Shown: positions 1 through 8,593 of the stretch, one piece after another | How the letters are laid out: every line of letters starts with the position of its first letter | Position numbering within the stretch: the first letter of the stretch is position 1 | Assembly (NCBI RefSeq): GCF_014205055.1 | Contig: NZ_JACHMS010000001.1 | Span: 620,001-684,000, forward strand | Reading direction: 5' to 3' | DNA from: Streptomyces luteogriseus | GTDB lineage: Bacteria > Actinomycetota > Actinomycetes > Streptomycetales > Streptomycetaceae | DNA: 64,000 nucleotides | Notes under the pieces: generated by a model | Database searches by the model: none | What the model was told of the DNA's origin: nothing | The model's input: the letters and a program-made list of their open reading frames with translations, nothing else | Position numbers and translations under genes: made by a program

Positions 1-476
1 AGCATCGCGTCCTTGAAGGAGGTGTCGTCCTCGCCGCGCTTGTGCCGGCCCATCTGGTCCGCCGCCCACATCACGCCGCTGCCGACGATCAGCGAGCCGG
101 CGACCACCCACAGCGAGGCGAGCGGGCCCTCGATGAGCGGCTTGGCGGCGAGTCCCACGGCGACGATCGGGAGGGTCGCGCAGATGACCCACCAGGCGAA
201 CTTGTAGTCGTGGTGGTACCGCTCCTCGCGGTCGCGCAGGCCCCTCCCCCAGGCGGAGACGATCCGCACGATGTCCTTGAAGAAGTACACGAGCACCGCG
301 GCGATCGCACCGACCTGGATGACGGCCGAGAACCCGACCACCGCGTCGTCGTCGACGGGGATGCCCATCAGTCCCTCGACGATCTTCAGATGTCCGGTGG
401 AGGAGACGGGCAGGAACTCGGTCACCCCCTCGACGGCTCCGAGGACGACGGCCTGACCGACGCTGATGACGCTCAT
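1..476 (-). CDS. uppP: Undecaprenyl-diphosphatase UppP (BacA), 3' end outside window
   Basis: Membrane enzyme that dephosphorylates undecaprenyl pyrophosphate to recycle the lipid carrier for cell-wall synthesis. About 158 N-terminal residues are present; the gene runs off the left edge. The family's first catalytic motif is clear: E16 and E20 in EGVTEFLPVSSTGH (residues 16-29). Several hydrophobic segments follow. The second family motif (PGxSRSxxT) would lie outside the window. The ATG at 476 fits the usual N-terminus, which begins just before the first membrane segment. The fluoride-channel operon lies 80 bp upstream on the same strand. Identification is secure; completeness cannot be judged. 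Confidence 0.93.
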   Translation of the reverse strand, partial: MSVISVGQAVVLGAVEGVTEFLPVSSTGHLKIVEGLMGIPVDDDAVVGFSAVIQVGAIAAVLVYFFKDIVRIVSAWGRGLRDREERYHHDYKFAWWVICATLPIVAVGLAAKPLIEGPLASLWVVAGSLIVGSGVMWAADQMGRHKRGEDDTSFKDAM

Positions 477-556
477 GGGATCCAGTTCTGCTCGGGGGCG
501 GGAGCGGAGGGGACCGTCTTACTACACCCGGACGAGAACGGATCTCATGGACGCGC

Positions 557-904
557 CTACAGACGCGCCAGTGCCGCCCCGGCGAAGGCCGCGGCGACAC
601 CGGCCGTCACGCTGACCGCGACATTGAGGACGGCCTGCAGACGCGCCCCGGTCTCCGCCAGCCGCAGCGTCTCGTAGGAGAACGTCGAGTAGGTCGTCAG
701 GGCCCCGCACAGACCGGTGCCGAGCAGGATCTGGAGGTGGGTGGCGGCTCCGGTGAGCAGGCCGAGGATCAGGGAGCCGGTGACGTTCACCGTGAAGGTG
801 CCCCAGGGGAAGACCGAGTCGTGCCGCGCCTGGACCGCCCGGTCGGTCAGGTAGCGCAGCGGGGCGCCGACCATGGCGCCGCCGACGACCAGCAGCCAGT
901 TCAC
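557..904 (-). CDS. crcB: Fluoride ion channel FluC/CrcB (second copy of operon)
   Basis: Small membrane protein of 115 residues with four predicted helices. It exports F- as a dual-topology or hetero-dimeric channel. Family signatures are visible: [11 protein letters not shown] near residues 8-18, the conserved Asn in the second helix (TVNVTGS), and the TTYSTFSYE segment that supplies pore Phe and Na+-site residues. Its ATG overlaps the stop of the DUF190 gene by 4 bp (ATGA at 901-904), so it is translationally coupled as the last gene of a three-gene operon. Paired FluC genes usually encode two halves of a channel; here both are full-length. Confidence 0.92.
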   Translation of the reverse strand: MNWLLVVGGAMVGAPLRYLTDRAVQARHDSVFPWGTFTVNVTGSLILGLLTGAATHLQILLGTGLCGALTTYSTFSYETLRLAETGARLQAVLNVAVSVTAGVAAAFAGAALARL

Positions 905-1281
905 AACGACTTCTTACCCTTCGTGTCCGTGGTGCCGGGCAAGTCGTCCCGGCCGGTGTACCGGATGACCTCGCAGTCGTCGAGTGTCACCAGCCCCTCG
1001 GCGACCAGTTCGTCGAGCTGCGGCAGGAAGGCGCGGACGCGTGGCTCGGTGTCGACGATCACCACGGCGATCGGCAGGTCCTCGCTCAGGGACAGCAGCC
1101 GCGAGGTATGGATCAGGGAGGAGGCGCCGAAGCCCTCGATGCCGCGGAAGACGCTGGCACCCGCGAGTCCCGCAGCGTGGGCCCGGTGGACGATCTCCGA
1201 GTAGAGGGGCTTGTGGTGCCAGGTGTCGCGCTCGCCGACGAAAACGGTCAGGCGCAGGGCCCTGCCGGTCAGTCTCGTCAT
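901..1281 (-). CDS. DUF190 family protein between two FluC genes
   Basis: Cytoplasmic protein of 126 residues of the DUF190 family, which is often encoded next to crcB/fluC. Recognisable family features are [19 protein letters not shown] at the N-terminus and a PII-like alpha/beta core with [16 protein letters not shown] and [14 protein letters not shown]. The ATG at 1281 is chosen because it sits in an ATGA overlap with the stop of the upstream FluC gene. A longer in-frame extension upstream is antisense-like and rejected. Its function is not established; a role in fluoride sensing or channel regulation is inferred only from gene context. Confidence 0.85.
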   Translation of the reverse strand: MTRLTGRALRLTVFVGERDTWHHKPLYSEIVHRAHAAGLAGASVFRGIEGFGASSLIHTSRLLSLSEDLPIAVVIVDTEPRVRAFLPQLDELVAEGLVTLDDCEVIRYTGRDDLPGTTDTKGKKSL

Positions 1282-1733
1282 CGTCGCCTCCCTTTCAGGA
1301 CACGGCGGGTCGTCCCGGCCGCGAGCCACACCGCCGTGAGCGCCGCGAGCGGGGTCGCGGCGAGGTAGGCCAGCCCGGCGCCGGGACGGCCGCCGTCGAT
1401 GAGTTTCTGGATGTCGACGGCGTACGTCGAGAAGGTGGTGAAGCCGCCGAGGACGCCGGTGCCGAAGAAGGGCCGGACCAGGGGGTGGGCGGTCCGGATC
1501 TCGGTGATGACCACCATGAACACGCCGATCACGGCGCAGCCGGCGATGTTGATCCCGAGGATCGTCCAGGGGAAACCGCCCGGGGGCGTGGGCCACCAGA
1601 GGGAGGCCGCGTACCGGGCGGTCGCGCCCACTCCCCCGCCGAGCGAGACGACGGCGACGACGGGCGCCTGGGCACGCCACGGGGACGGGTGGGGCGCGGT
1701 CGCCGGAACGCGGAGGCTTTCGGGGGCTGTCAT
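1278..1733 (-). CDS. crcB: Fluoride ion channel FluC/CrcB (first copy of operon)
   Basis: FluC homologue of 151 residues with a 25-30 residue Pro-rich N-terminal extension before the first helix. Signatures are [10 protein letters not shown], the Asn of GINIAGC in helix 2, and [12 protein letters not shown] in helix 3. First gene of the fluC-DUF190-fluC operon; every junction is a 4-bp overlap, which implies coordinated production. The upstream region (1734-1924) shows no motif I can assign as the classic fluoride riboswitch. The gene runs on the same strand as the SMP-30-like gene, 190 bp downstream of it. Confidence 0.92.
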   Translation of the reverse strand: MTAPESLRVPATAPHPSPWRAQAPVVAVVSLGGGVGATARYAASLWWPTPPGGFPWTILGINIAGCAVIGVFMVVITEIRTAHPLVRPFFGTGVLGGFTTFSTYAVDIQKLIDGGRPGAGLAYLAATPLAALTAVWLAAGTTRRVLKGRRR

Positions 1734-1924
1734 GGGGTGGTCCGTCTCCTACTCGCCGGGGCCCGGGTCGTACGGGCGCGTGCCGTCGCAAGTAGGGACC
1801 GTTGGCGGCGTCCTTGCCGCGGTTCGGGTACGGCGGGCCCCACCGCCGCGCCGCGACGGGGTCGCGGCCGGAGTTCAGGTTAACCCCGGGGCGGGGCGGG
1901 GTCACTCCGAGGCGGCGGTGAAGG

Positions 1925-2884
1925 TCACTTCGCCGCGGGCGGCTCGCAGACCGCCACGCCCCGTTCCCGGATGCTGCCGAGGATCAGGTGCCCGCCCGCT
2001 TCGCAGACGCTGGTGGGCATGCGGTAGCCGGAGCGGCGGCGGGTGAGGTGGTGCACGACGCGGCCCTCGTCGTCGAAGGCCTGGAGGGCGATCGTGCCGG
2101 TGGGCCGGAACGGGGCGCGTACGGCCAGGCGCGCGGCGGCGGCGCGGACGCCGGGCGCGCTGCGGTGGAACAGGTCGAGGGCCGGGAGGCGGGGCCCCGC
2201 GAGCGCCACCCAGATCGGGCCGTCGGGCGCGCCGCGCCAGAGGTTGTCGGGCATGCCCGGGAGGTTCTCGGCGAACGGCTCGCTCCGGCCGGCCTTCGGC
2301 CCGGTGAGCCAGAGGCGCAGCAGCCGGCAGGCGCCGGTCTCGGCGACGACGAGGAAGGACTCGTCCGCACCGACGGCGATGCCGTTTGCGAACTGCAGTC
2401 CGTCCAGCACCACCTCGGGTGTGTCACCGCCGGGGGCGAGCCGCAGCAGCCGTCCCGTACCGGTGTGTTCGACGATGTCGCCGATCCAGTGCTCCAGCGG
2501 GTAGCGGCGGCTGGAGACGGTGAAGTAGACGCTGCCGTCGGAGAGGGCCACGGCGTTGCTGCAGAAGCGCAGCGGCTCCCCCGCCACGGAGTCGGCGAGG
2601 ATCCGGACCGTGCCGTCGCCGGTGTCGACGCGCAGGAGTCCGCGTTCGGCGTCGCAGACCAGCAGGTCGCCGTCCGGGAGGAGTTCGAGCCCGAGCGGCC
2701 TGCCGCCGGTCTCGGCGATCACCTCGACGCGGGCCGCGACCGGGTCGGCGAGGGCGTCGAGCCGCAGGATGCGGCCGTCGGCGACGCCGGTGAGGACGCG
2801 GCCGCGCGGGTCGGCGACCACATCCTCGGGGCCGGGGCCCACCGCGACGTAGTGGCGGGGTACGAGTGCCGTGGGGCGGTCCAT
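1925..2884 (-). CDS. SMP-30/gluconolactonase/strictosidine-synthase-like beta-propeller
   Basis: Predicted soluble protein of 319 residues with repeated beta-propeller blades ([48 protein letters not shown]). The SSRRYP, FANGI and GMPDNL segments resemble the strictosidine-synthase/APMAP branch of lactonase-like hydrolases. No signal peptide is apparent. The ATG at 2884 gives the MDRPTALVP start; an in-frame start 66 bp further upstream would overlap the regulator gene and is less likely. It follows a small ArsR-type regulator by about 50 bp on the same strand, so the two probably form an operon. The substrate is unknown; esterase or lactonase activity is an inference from family. Confidence 0.78.
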   Translation of the reverse strand: MDRPTALVPRHYVAVGPGPEDVVADPRGRVLTGVADGRILRLDALADPVAARVEVIAETGGRPLGLELLPDGDLLVCDAERGLLRVDTGDGTVRILADSVAGEPLRFCSNAVALSDGSVYFTVSSRRYPLEHWIGDIVEHTGTGRLLRLAPGGDTPEVVLDGLQFANGIAVGADESFLVVAETGACRLLRLWLTGPKAGRSEPFAENLPGMPDNLWRGAPDGPIWVALAGPRLPALDLFHRSAPGVRAAAARLAVRAPFRPTGTIALQAFDDEGRVVHHLTRRRSGYRMPTSVCEAGGHLILGSIRERGVAVCEPPAAK

Positions 2885-2933
2885 CGCGTGTGTGTCCTTC
2901 ACCGTCGGGGGCGATACCGGTGTACCGGGTCGC

Positions 2934-3191
2934 CTACCAGCCCTTCTCAAACATCCGGGCGACCTCGGCGATCCGCATGTCGTCGCGGTGGTAGCGCACG
3001 CGGCCCGCCGACCTGCTGGTGCGCAGCATGCCGGTGGCCTCCAGCAGCCGCAGATGGGTGACGGCGACCGGGCGCGACAGCGAGAACCGCTCGGCGACGG
3101 CGTCCGCGGTGACCCCGTCCGCCGCGGGACCGGGTTCCCTCAGCCAGGCCAGGATGCGCAGCCGCGTCTCGTCCGTGGGAGTCCTCAGCAT
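2934..3191 (-). CDS. ArsR-type winged-helix regulator
   Basis: Compact regulator of 85 residues that is essentially one winged helix-turn-helix. ADAVAERFSLSRPVAVTHLRLLEATGML (about residues 29-56) matches the ArsR DNA-recognition region, followed by the wing GRVRYHRDD. No Cys or His metal-binding cluster is visible, so it is more likely a metabolite- or redox-insensitive ArsR-like repressor than a metal sensor. It precedes the SMP-30-like gene and probably controls it. At 85 residues it is slightly shorter than typical ArsR proteins (100-120) but looks intact. Confidence 0.8.
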   Translation of the reverse strand: MLRTPTDETRLRILAWLREPGPAADGVTADAVAERFSLSRPVAVTHLRLLEATGMLRTSRSAGRVRYHRDDMRIAEVARMFEKGW

Positions 3192-3396
3192 GTCGTGCCC
3201 CTGCCTCGCCGCTTCGCCCTCTCACCGCGTCTTCCCACTGTCTCGCAGTCGACGCGGCCGCGTCCGGGCTTCGGCATCGTTGACCGATACCGAACTGCGC
3301 TCCCGTGGAGCGGAGTTCGGACAGACGAGCGACCAGCGGGAGGGACCCGGGAAGCCGGGACCCCTCCCCGTGGACTCAGCGGTGGGAGTTGCCGGC

Positions 3397-4956
3397 TCAG
3401 CGGTGCCGGAACCAGGACATCGACGAGAGCGCCCGGTCGTCGTAGCCGAACAGCGCCTGGTTCTCCCAGGCGTTGCCCGAGGCCGCGTCGGTCGGGTCCC
3501 AGCCGTTGCCGCCGACCGCGGTCCAGGTCGCCTCCCAGTAGAAGGCGCCGAGTCCGCGGCCGTTCGGGACGGCCTCCACGATGCTCATCATGTCGTTCAT
3601 CCACCGCGTCTGACCGGCCACGCTCGCCGGGTAGCCGGCGACCAGTTCGTCGCTGGTGTCGATGATGTTCTGGTGCGCGTCCTCGCTGTCCAGGCGGAAC
3701 GGGTAGGCGGTCTCGGCGACGAAGACCGGCTTGCCGTACCGGGCGGCCGCGTCGTCGAGGGTCGTCTGGAAGTCGGCGAGGGTGCCGTGCCAGTAGCCGT
3801 AGAACGACAGGCCGATGGCGTCGAACTTCACGCCGTGGGAGCGTGCGCTGTCGAACCACCAGCGGGTGCCCTCCAGGTCACCGCCCTCGGCGAGGTGCAG
3901 GGCCACGGTAGTGGAGGAGCTGACCGCCTTGACGGCGTCGTAGCCGGAGTTGAGCAGACCGGCCAGCTGCGTCCAGTTGGAGGTGGATCCCTCGTTCCAG
4001 AGCATGCCGCCGTTGATCTCGTTGCCGACCTGGACCATGTCGGCGGGGGTGCCCTGCGCCTTCAGGGCGTTCAGCACGTCGTACGTGTGGTCGTACACGT
4101 CCGTCTTCAGCTGCCCGTAGGAGTGTCCGGCCCAGGCGGCGGGCTTGTCCTGGCGTCCCGGGTCGGCCCAGAAGTCCGAGTAGTGGAAGTCCACCAGCAG
4201 CTTCATGCCCTGCGCCTTGACGCGCTTGGCCGTTGCCAGGACGCGGGCCTTGTTGTTGTAGCCGTCGGCCGGGTTCACCCAGACCTTGAGGCGCGCGTAG
4301 TTCATGCCGTTCGACTTGAGGACGGCCAGGGGGTCGGCGGCGGTGCCCGAACTGTTGCGGTAGACGCCGCCCTTGGCCTCGCTCTTGGCCAGCGACGAGA
4401 TGTCGGCACCCTTGACCGACGTACCGGACGTGCCGGACGTGAAGGTCAGGTCGTCGACGTTGATCCAGTTGCCCGCGTTCGCGTCGCTGTTGACGCTGAT
4501 CGTGCACTGGTTGGTGGTCACCTGGACCGGCACGACGATCCGCAGCCACCCGCCGGCCGAGACCGGCAGATCGGTGCGCTGCTCGGCGCCGCCGCAGTTC
4601 TTCAGCGCGAGGTGGGCGGACTTCTGCCCCCCGCCGGAGCGCACCCAGGCGGTGAGCTTGTAGTTCCCGTTGGTGAGCCCGGACAGGTACTGGTACGTCT
4701 CCACCTTGTAGGCCGACGCGGACCAGTGGCTCAGGCGGTGACTGCCGCCGTGGCCGCCGGACTCGGTGAAGGAGGCGCCGGTGTCGCCGTACTCGGACCA
4801 GCCGCTCGGAGTCGCGGCGCCCGCGCCGTCGGCTTCGAAGCCGCCGTTGGTCAGGGTGCTCGCGGCGTGGGCGGTGCCGGCGGGCAGGGCGGTGAGGGCA
4901 AGGCCCGCGGCGAGCGGGAGCAGCAGGGCCCTGAGGGTGCGTCTGGGATGGAACAT
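3397..4956 (-). CDS. Secreted arabinogalactan endo-beta-1,4-galactanase, GH53 with N-terminal CBM
   Basis: Extracellular enzyme that cleaves beta-1,4-galactan side chains of pectin. 519 residues: Sec signal (1-31, ending AHA), a beta-sandwich carbohydrate-binding domain (about 34-175, TLTNGGFE to NVDDLTF, CBM61/CBM4_9-like), a short Gly/Ser/Thr linker, then a GH53 barrel (about 180-519). The catalytic acid/base is E313 in VQVGNEING and the nucleophile E415 in FVAETAYPF. It lies just downstream of the GH42 beta-galactosidase on the same strand, but a strong hairpin separates them, so it probably has its own promoter. It should supply galacto-oligosaccharides to the adjacent ABC importer. Confidence 0.94.
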   Translation of the reverse strand: MFHPRRTLRALLLPLAAGLALTALPAGTAHAASTLTNGGFEADGAGAATPSGWSEYGDTGASFTESGGHGGSHRLSHWSASAYKVETYQYLSGLTNGNYKLTAWVRSGGGQKSAHLALKNCGGAEQRTDLPVSAGGWLRIVVPVQVTTNQCTISVNSDANAGNWINVDDLTFTSGTSGTSVKGADISSLAKSEAKGGVYRNSSGTAADPLAVLKSNGMNYARLKVWVNPADGYNNKARVLATAKRVKAQGMKLLVDFHYSDFWADPGRQDKPAAWAGHSYGQLKTDVYDHTYDVLNALKAQGTPADMVQVGNEINGGMLWNEGSTSNWTQLAGLLNSGYDAVKAVSSSTTVALHLAEGGDLEGTRWWFDSARSHGVKFDAIGLSFYGYWHGTLADFQTTLDDAAARYGKPVFVAETAYPFRLDSEDAHQNIIDTSDELVAGYPASVAGQTRWMNDMMSIVEAVPNGRGLGAFYWEATWTAVGGNGWDPTDAASGNAWENQALFGYDDRALSSMSWFRHR

Positions 4957-5022
4957 CGTCGTCCGTCGTCCCTTCGACGTGGGGGTGGGGAGGTGCTTTC
5001 CCCACCCGGGGACAGGTGAGGA

Positions 5023-5060
5023 CCCTCCGCCCGCGGCTCGTGGCTCGCGCGGGCGGAGGG
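5023..5060 (-). terminator. Hairpin terminator of the GH42 gene
   Basis: Perfect 13-bp inverted repeat (5023-5035 with 5048-5060) around a 12-nt loop, starting 8 bp past the stop codon of the GH42 beta-galactosidase on the minus strand. No T-run follows, as is common in Streptomyces. It lies in the 111-bp gap before the GH53 gene, so it probably limits read-through into that gene. Confidence 0.75.
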
Positions 5061-5067
5061 AGTCGTA

Positions 5068-7089
5068 TCAGCCGCCGAGCCGGACGATCCGGACGGCTCC
5101 GGCCGGGACGGCCAGGTGGCCCGTGGCGGCTTCACCGGTCAGCAGCTCGGTGCCGGCGGCCTCCAGCGGCACCTTGACGTCCGTGCCGGTGTGGTTGACG
5201 GCGAACAGGTAGGTGCCCGACGTGCCGGTGCGACGGACCACTTCGACGTCCCGGGGCAGGTCGGCACGCGGGGCGAGCCGCGCGTCCTCGCCCGCCCGAC
5301 CGAGCAGCAGGTCGAGGCCGTCGGCACCGAGCCGGGTGGAGACGTACCACGCGGTGCCCTCGCCGAGGCGGTGCCGGGTGACGGCGGGCAGACCGGCGGC
5401 GAGGCCGTCGGCGTAGGTCAGGACGGTCTCGGCGCCGCGCGGCACCACGAACTCCGTCCACACGTCGGCGGCCAGCTCGGTCCCGTCCGGGCCGGTGACG
5501 CGCACTCGTTCGCCGGGCAGCAGCGGGGAGAACTCCTCGACGGTGAGGCCGAGGACGTCCCGCAGCGGGCCAGGGTAGGCGCCCTCGTGGACGGCGTCGT
5601 GCTCGTCGACGATGCCGGAGAAGTACGAGACGACGAGCGTGCCGCCCTGCTCGACGTAGGCCTTGAGGTTGCGCCCGGCGGCCTCCGTCATGAGGTACAG
5701 GGCCGGTACGACGACGAGTGGATACCTCGACACATCGGCTTCCGGGTGGGCGAAGTCGACGGTGAGGTGGCGGTCGTAGAGTGCCTCGTAGAACGCGTCG
5801 GCGCGCTCGCGGGCCTCGTGGTCGACGCTGGGGCGCCAGTCGAGGTTCTGCGCCCACCAGGAGTGCCAGTCCCACAGCACGGCCACGTCGGCCTCGGTGC
5901 GAGTGCCGCGGATCTCGCTCAACGCCTCGATCGACGCGCCGAGTTCGACGACCTCGCGCCACACGCGGGTGTCGGTGCCGCCGTGCGGGACCATCGCCGA
6001 GTGGAACTTCTCGGCGCCGCGCCGGGACTGGCGCCACTGGAAGAACAGGGCGCCCTCGGAGCCGCGCGCCACATGGGCCAGGGAGTTGCGGGCCATCTGG
6101 CCGGGGGCCTTGGCGGGGTTGCGGGGCTGCCAGTTGACGCCCGAGGTGGAGTGCTCCAGCAGCAGCCAGGGGGCGCCGCCCGCGACGGACCGGGTGAGGT
6201 CCGCGGCCATCGCCAGGTTGACGTGGGTGCGGCGGCCGTCGGTGATCAGGTAGTGGTCGTTGGTGACGAGGTCGACCTCACGGCCCCAGGCCCAGTAGTC
6301 GACGGAGTCGCACTGGCTCAGCGCCGTCATGAAGTTGGTGGTGACGGGGACGCCCGGCGAGAGGCGGTGCAGGATGTCCCGCTCCGCGACGAAGTTCTCG
6401 CGCATGGTGGCGTCGGCGAACCGCTTGTAGTCCAGCGCCTGGGCGGGGTTGACGGCCGCCGGGGTGAGCCGGGGCGGGTTGATGTCCTCGAGTGCGGCGT
6501 AGCGCTGGCCCCAGAAGGCCGTGCCCCAGGCCTCGTTGACCGCGTCGACCGTGCCGTAGGTGGTCTCCAGCCAGCGGCGGAAGTGGGCGGCGCAGGAGGC
6601 GCAGTAGCAGGCGGAGACGGGGACGCCGTACTCGTTGTGGACGTGCCACATGGCCAGCGCCGGGTGGTCGCCGTAGCGCTCGGCCAGCTTCGTGGTGATG
6701 GTCGCGGCGGCGCCGCGGTAGTCGGCGTTGCTGTGGCAGATGGCCGCCCGGGAGCCGAACTCGTAGCGCACGCCCTCGGCGGTCACCGGCAGCGCTTCGG
6801 GGTGGGCCCGGTAGAACCAGACGGGCGGTACGACGGTGGGGGTGCCGAGGTCGACGCGGATGCCGTGCTCGTGCAGCAGGTCCAGGAGCCGGTCCAGCCA
6901 GCCGAAGTCGTAGCGGCCGGGTGAGGGCTCCAGCAGGGCCCAGGAGAAGATCCCGACGCTCACCAGGGTGACGCCGGCCTCCCGCATCAGCCGGACGTCC
7001 TCCTGCCAGACGCTTTCCGGCCACTGCTCGGGGTTGTAGTCCCCACCGAAGGCGAGCCTGGTGAGGCCCCTGGGGGTGGTCTCCGGCAT
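5068..7089 (-). CDS. Beta-galactosidase, GH42
   Basis: Cytoplasmic beta-galactosidase of 673 residues. It has the full GH42 plan: (beta/alpha)8 barrel (about 10-390), a Rossmann-like trimerisation domain (about 395-610) and a C-terminal beta domain. Acid/base is E153 in HVHNEYG and nucleophile E312 in LLLEHST. C118, C161, C163 and C166 match the zinc cluster of GH42. No signal peptide. The ATG at 7089 (MPETTPRG) is preferred; far longer in-frame extensions run antisense into the transporter gene. It is divergent from the ABC transporter genes and shares the 7090-7273 control region. It probably hydrolyses imported beta-1,4-galacto-oligosaccharides. Confidence 0.94.
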   Translation of the reverse strand: MPETTPRGLTRLAFGGDYNPEQWPESVWQEDVRLMREAGVTLVSVGIFSWALLEPSPGRYDFGWLDRLLDLLHEHGIRVDLGTPTVVPPVWFYRAHPEALPVTAEGVRYEFGSRAAICHSNADYRGAAATITTKLAERYGDHPALAMWHVHNEYGVPVSACYCASCAAHFRRWLETTYGTVDAVNEAWGTAFWGQRYAALEDINPPRLTPAAVNPAQALDYKRFADATMRENFVAERDILHRLSPGVPVTTNFMTALSQCDSVDYWAWGREVDLVTNDHYLITDGRRTHVNLAMAADLTRSVAGGAPWLLLEHSTSGVNWQPRNPAKAPGQMARNSLAHVARGSEGALFFQWRQSRRGAEKFHSAMVPHGGTDTRVWREVVELGASIEALSEIRGTRTEADVAVLWDWHSWWAQNLDWRPSVDHEARERADAFYEALYDRHLTVDFAHPEADVSRYPLVVVPALYLMTEAAGRNLKAYVEQGGTLVVSYFSGIVDEHDAVHEGAYPGPLRDVLGLTVEEFSPLLPGERVRVTGPDGTELAADVWTEFVVPRGAETVLTYADGLAAGLPAVTRHRLGEGTAWYVSTRLGADGLDLLLGRAGEDARLAPRADLPRDVEVVRRTGTSGTYLFAVNHTGTDVKVPLEAAGTELLTGEAATGHLAVPAGAVRIVRLGG

Positions 7090-7177
7090 GGATGGTCTCC
7101 CGATAGATCGATCAATTGGGAACGTGCACACACGCCGACGCGGCGCTGAGGCCAACATAACCGCACAGCAACAACCA

Positions 7178-7206
7178 TTGACAAGTGTCCGGGATGTTTC
7201 TCTACT
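7178..7206 (+). promoter_or_regulatory. Probable promoter of the galacto-oligosaccharide ABC operon
   Basis: A perfect -35 TTGACA (7178-7183), 17-bp spacer and TCTACT -10 (7201-7206) lie 68 bp before the binding-protein start codon. The LacI-type operator overlaps the -10 and the predicted transcription start, the classic arrangement for repression by steric block. Confidence 0.7.
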
Positions 7207-7220
7207 GTGAACGCTCACAG
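7205..7220. promoter_or_regulatory. LacI-family operator
   Basis: CTGTGAACGCTCACAG is a 16-bp inverted repeat broken only at the AA/GC centre (14 of 16 positions symmetric). Spacing and CG-containing centre are typical of LacI/GalR operators. It overlaps the -10 of the transporter promoter. The LacI gene at the end of the same operon is the obvious candidate repressor. Confidence 0.72.
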
Positions 7221-7273
7221 AAGCATGGCAGGTCCTCGCAACAGGCGAGGACCCCAGGTCAGGGGAGAGATCC

Positions 7274-8593
7274 ATGCCGTACACGAAGCGCCGCCGCCTC
7301 GTGAGAACCGCCGTCGCCATCGCCCTCGGCGCCACCACCCTCGCCGCCTGCGGCTCGGAATCCGCGGACGGAGAGGCCCAGTCGGGGCCGGCCTCGCTGA
7401 CGTACTGGACCTGGACGCCCGGCATGGACAAGGTCGTGGACCTGTGGAACAAGGGGCCGGGCAAGAAGGACCAGATCACCGTCACGGTGAAGAAGCAGGC
7501 ATCCGGTGACACGCTCGTCACCAAGATCCTCACCGCGCACAAGGCCGGCAAGGCGCCCGACCTGGTGCAGGCGGAGTACCAGGCGCTGCCCACGCTGGTC
7601 AGCAACGACGCGCTCGCGGACATCTCGAAGAACGTCGGCGAGGCCGAGGACAGGTTCGCCGAGGGCGTCTGGCAGCAGACCACGCTCGGCACCGACGCGG
7701 TCTACGCGGTCCCGCAGGACATCGGGCCGATGATGTTCTACTACCGCGAGGACCTGTTCAAGCAGTACGGGCTGACGGTGCCGACGACCTGGGACGAGTT
7801 CGCCGAGACCGCCCGCAAGCTGAAGAAGGCGGCCCCGGGCAAGGACCTCACCACCTTCTCCGCCAACGACTCCGGCCTCTTCGCGGGCCTCGCCCAGCAG
7901 GCCGGAGCCAAATGGTGGACGACCTCCGGCGACCAGTGGAAGGTCTCCATCGACGACGCGGCCACCCAGAAGGTCGCGAAGTTCTGGGGCGGCCTGGTCG
8001 AGGAAGGCGCGATCGACAACCAGCCGATGTACACCCCGGCCTGGAACAAGGCGCTCAACACCGGCAAGCAGATCGCCTGGATCAGCGCCGTGTGGGCACC
8101 GGGCACCCTGACCACCGCCGCGCCCGACACCAAGGGCAAGTGGGCCATGGCCCCGCTCCCCCAGTGGTCCGCGAGCGAGAACCGCACCGGCAGCTGGGGC
8201 GGCTCCTCCACCGCCGTCACCACCGACTCCGAGCACCAGGCGGCCGCCGCGAAGTTCGCCACCTGGCTGAACACCGACAGCGAGGCCCTCAACGCGCTGG
8301 CGAAGGAGAGCGGCATCTACCCGGCGGCCACCAACGCCCAGATCAGCGGCGCCTTCCTCAAGCCGCCGGCCTACTTCTCCAACCAGGCCGACTTCTACCG
8401 CAAGGCCGCCGACATCGCCGAGACCACCGCACCCTCCGCCTGGGGCCCCAACGTCAACGTCGCCTACACCACGTTCAAGGACGCCTTCGGCGCCGCGGCG
8501 AAGAACAAGTCCGACTTCGGCGCCGCGCTGGAGGAGATGCAGGCCGACACCGTCGCCGACATGAAGAAGCAGGGCTTCGAGGTCGCTCCGTGA
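7274..8593 (+). CDS. Sugar ABC transporter solute-binding lipoprotein
   Basis: Extracellular substrate-binding lipoprotein (439 residues, CUT1 family) for oligosaccharide uptake. The signal peptide carries twin Arg near the N-terminus (KRRRLVR) and a lipobox TTLAAC with Cys at about residue 27. The mature part has the usual type-I binding fold, with DLVQAEYQALPTLV, DIGPMMFYYREDLF and GGSSTAVTTDS segments. A GGGGAGAG ribosome-binding site precedes the ATG. First gene of an operon with two permeases and a LacI regulator; no ATPase gene is present, so a shared MsiK-type ATPase is likely. The neighbouring GH53 and GH42 genes suggest galacto-oligosaccharides as ligand. Confidence 0.92.
   Translation: MPYTKRRRLVRTAVAIALGATTLAACGSESADGEAQSGPASLTYWTWTPGMDKVVDLWNKGPGKKDQITVTVKKQASGDTLVTKILTAHKAGKAPDLVQAEYQALPTLVSNDALADISKNVGEAEDRFAEGVWQQTTLGTDAVYAVPQDIGPMMFYYREDLFKQYGLTVPTTWDEFAETARKLKKAAPGKDLTTFSANDSGLFAGLAQQAGAKWWTTSGDQWKVSIDDAATQKVAKFWGGLVEEGAIDNQPMYTPAWNKALNTGKQIAWISAVWAPGTLTTAAPDTKGKWAMAPLPQWSASENRTGSWGGSSTAVTTDSEHQAAAAKFATWLNTDSEALNALAKESGIYPAATNAQISGAFLKPPAYFSNQADFYRKAADIAETTAPSAWGPNVNVAYTTFKDAFGAAAKNKSDFGAALEEMQADTVADMKKQGFEVAP

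Noticed and set aside
1734..1924. Fluoride riboswitch before the FluC operon
   Set aside because: I could not find the conserved pseudoknot core of that riboswitch in this stretch.
3019..5019. Long plus-strand frame opposite the GH53 gene
   Set aside because: Val/Gly/Arg-rich antisense shadow of a GC-rich gene, no family signature, and the minus strand encodes an unmistakable GH53.
5116..6924. 602-codon plus-strand frame opposite the GH42 gene
   Set aside because: Typical antisense composition in high-GC DNA; the GH42 gene is certain.
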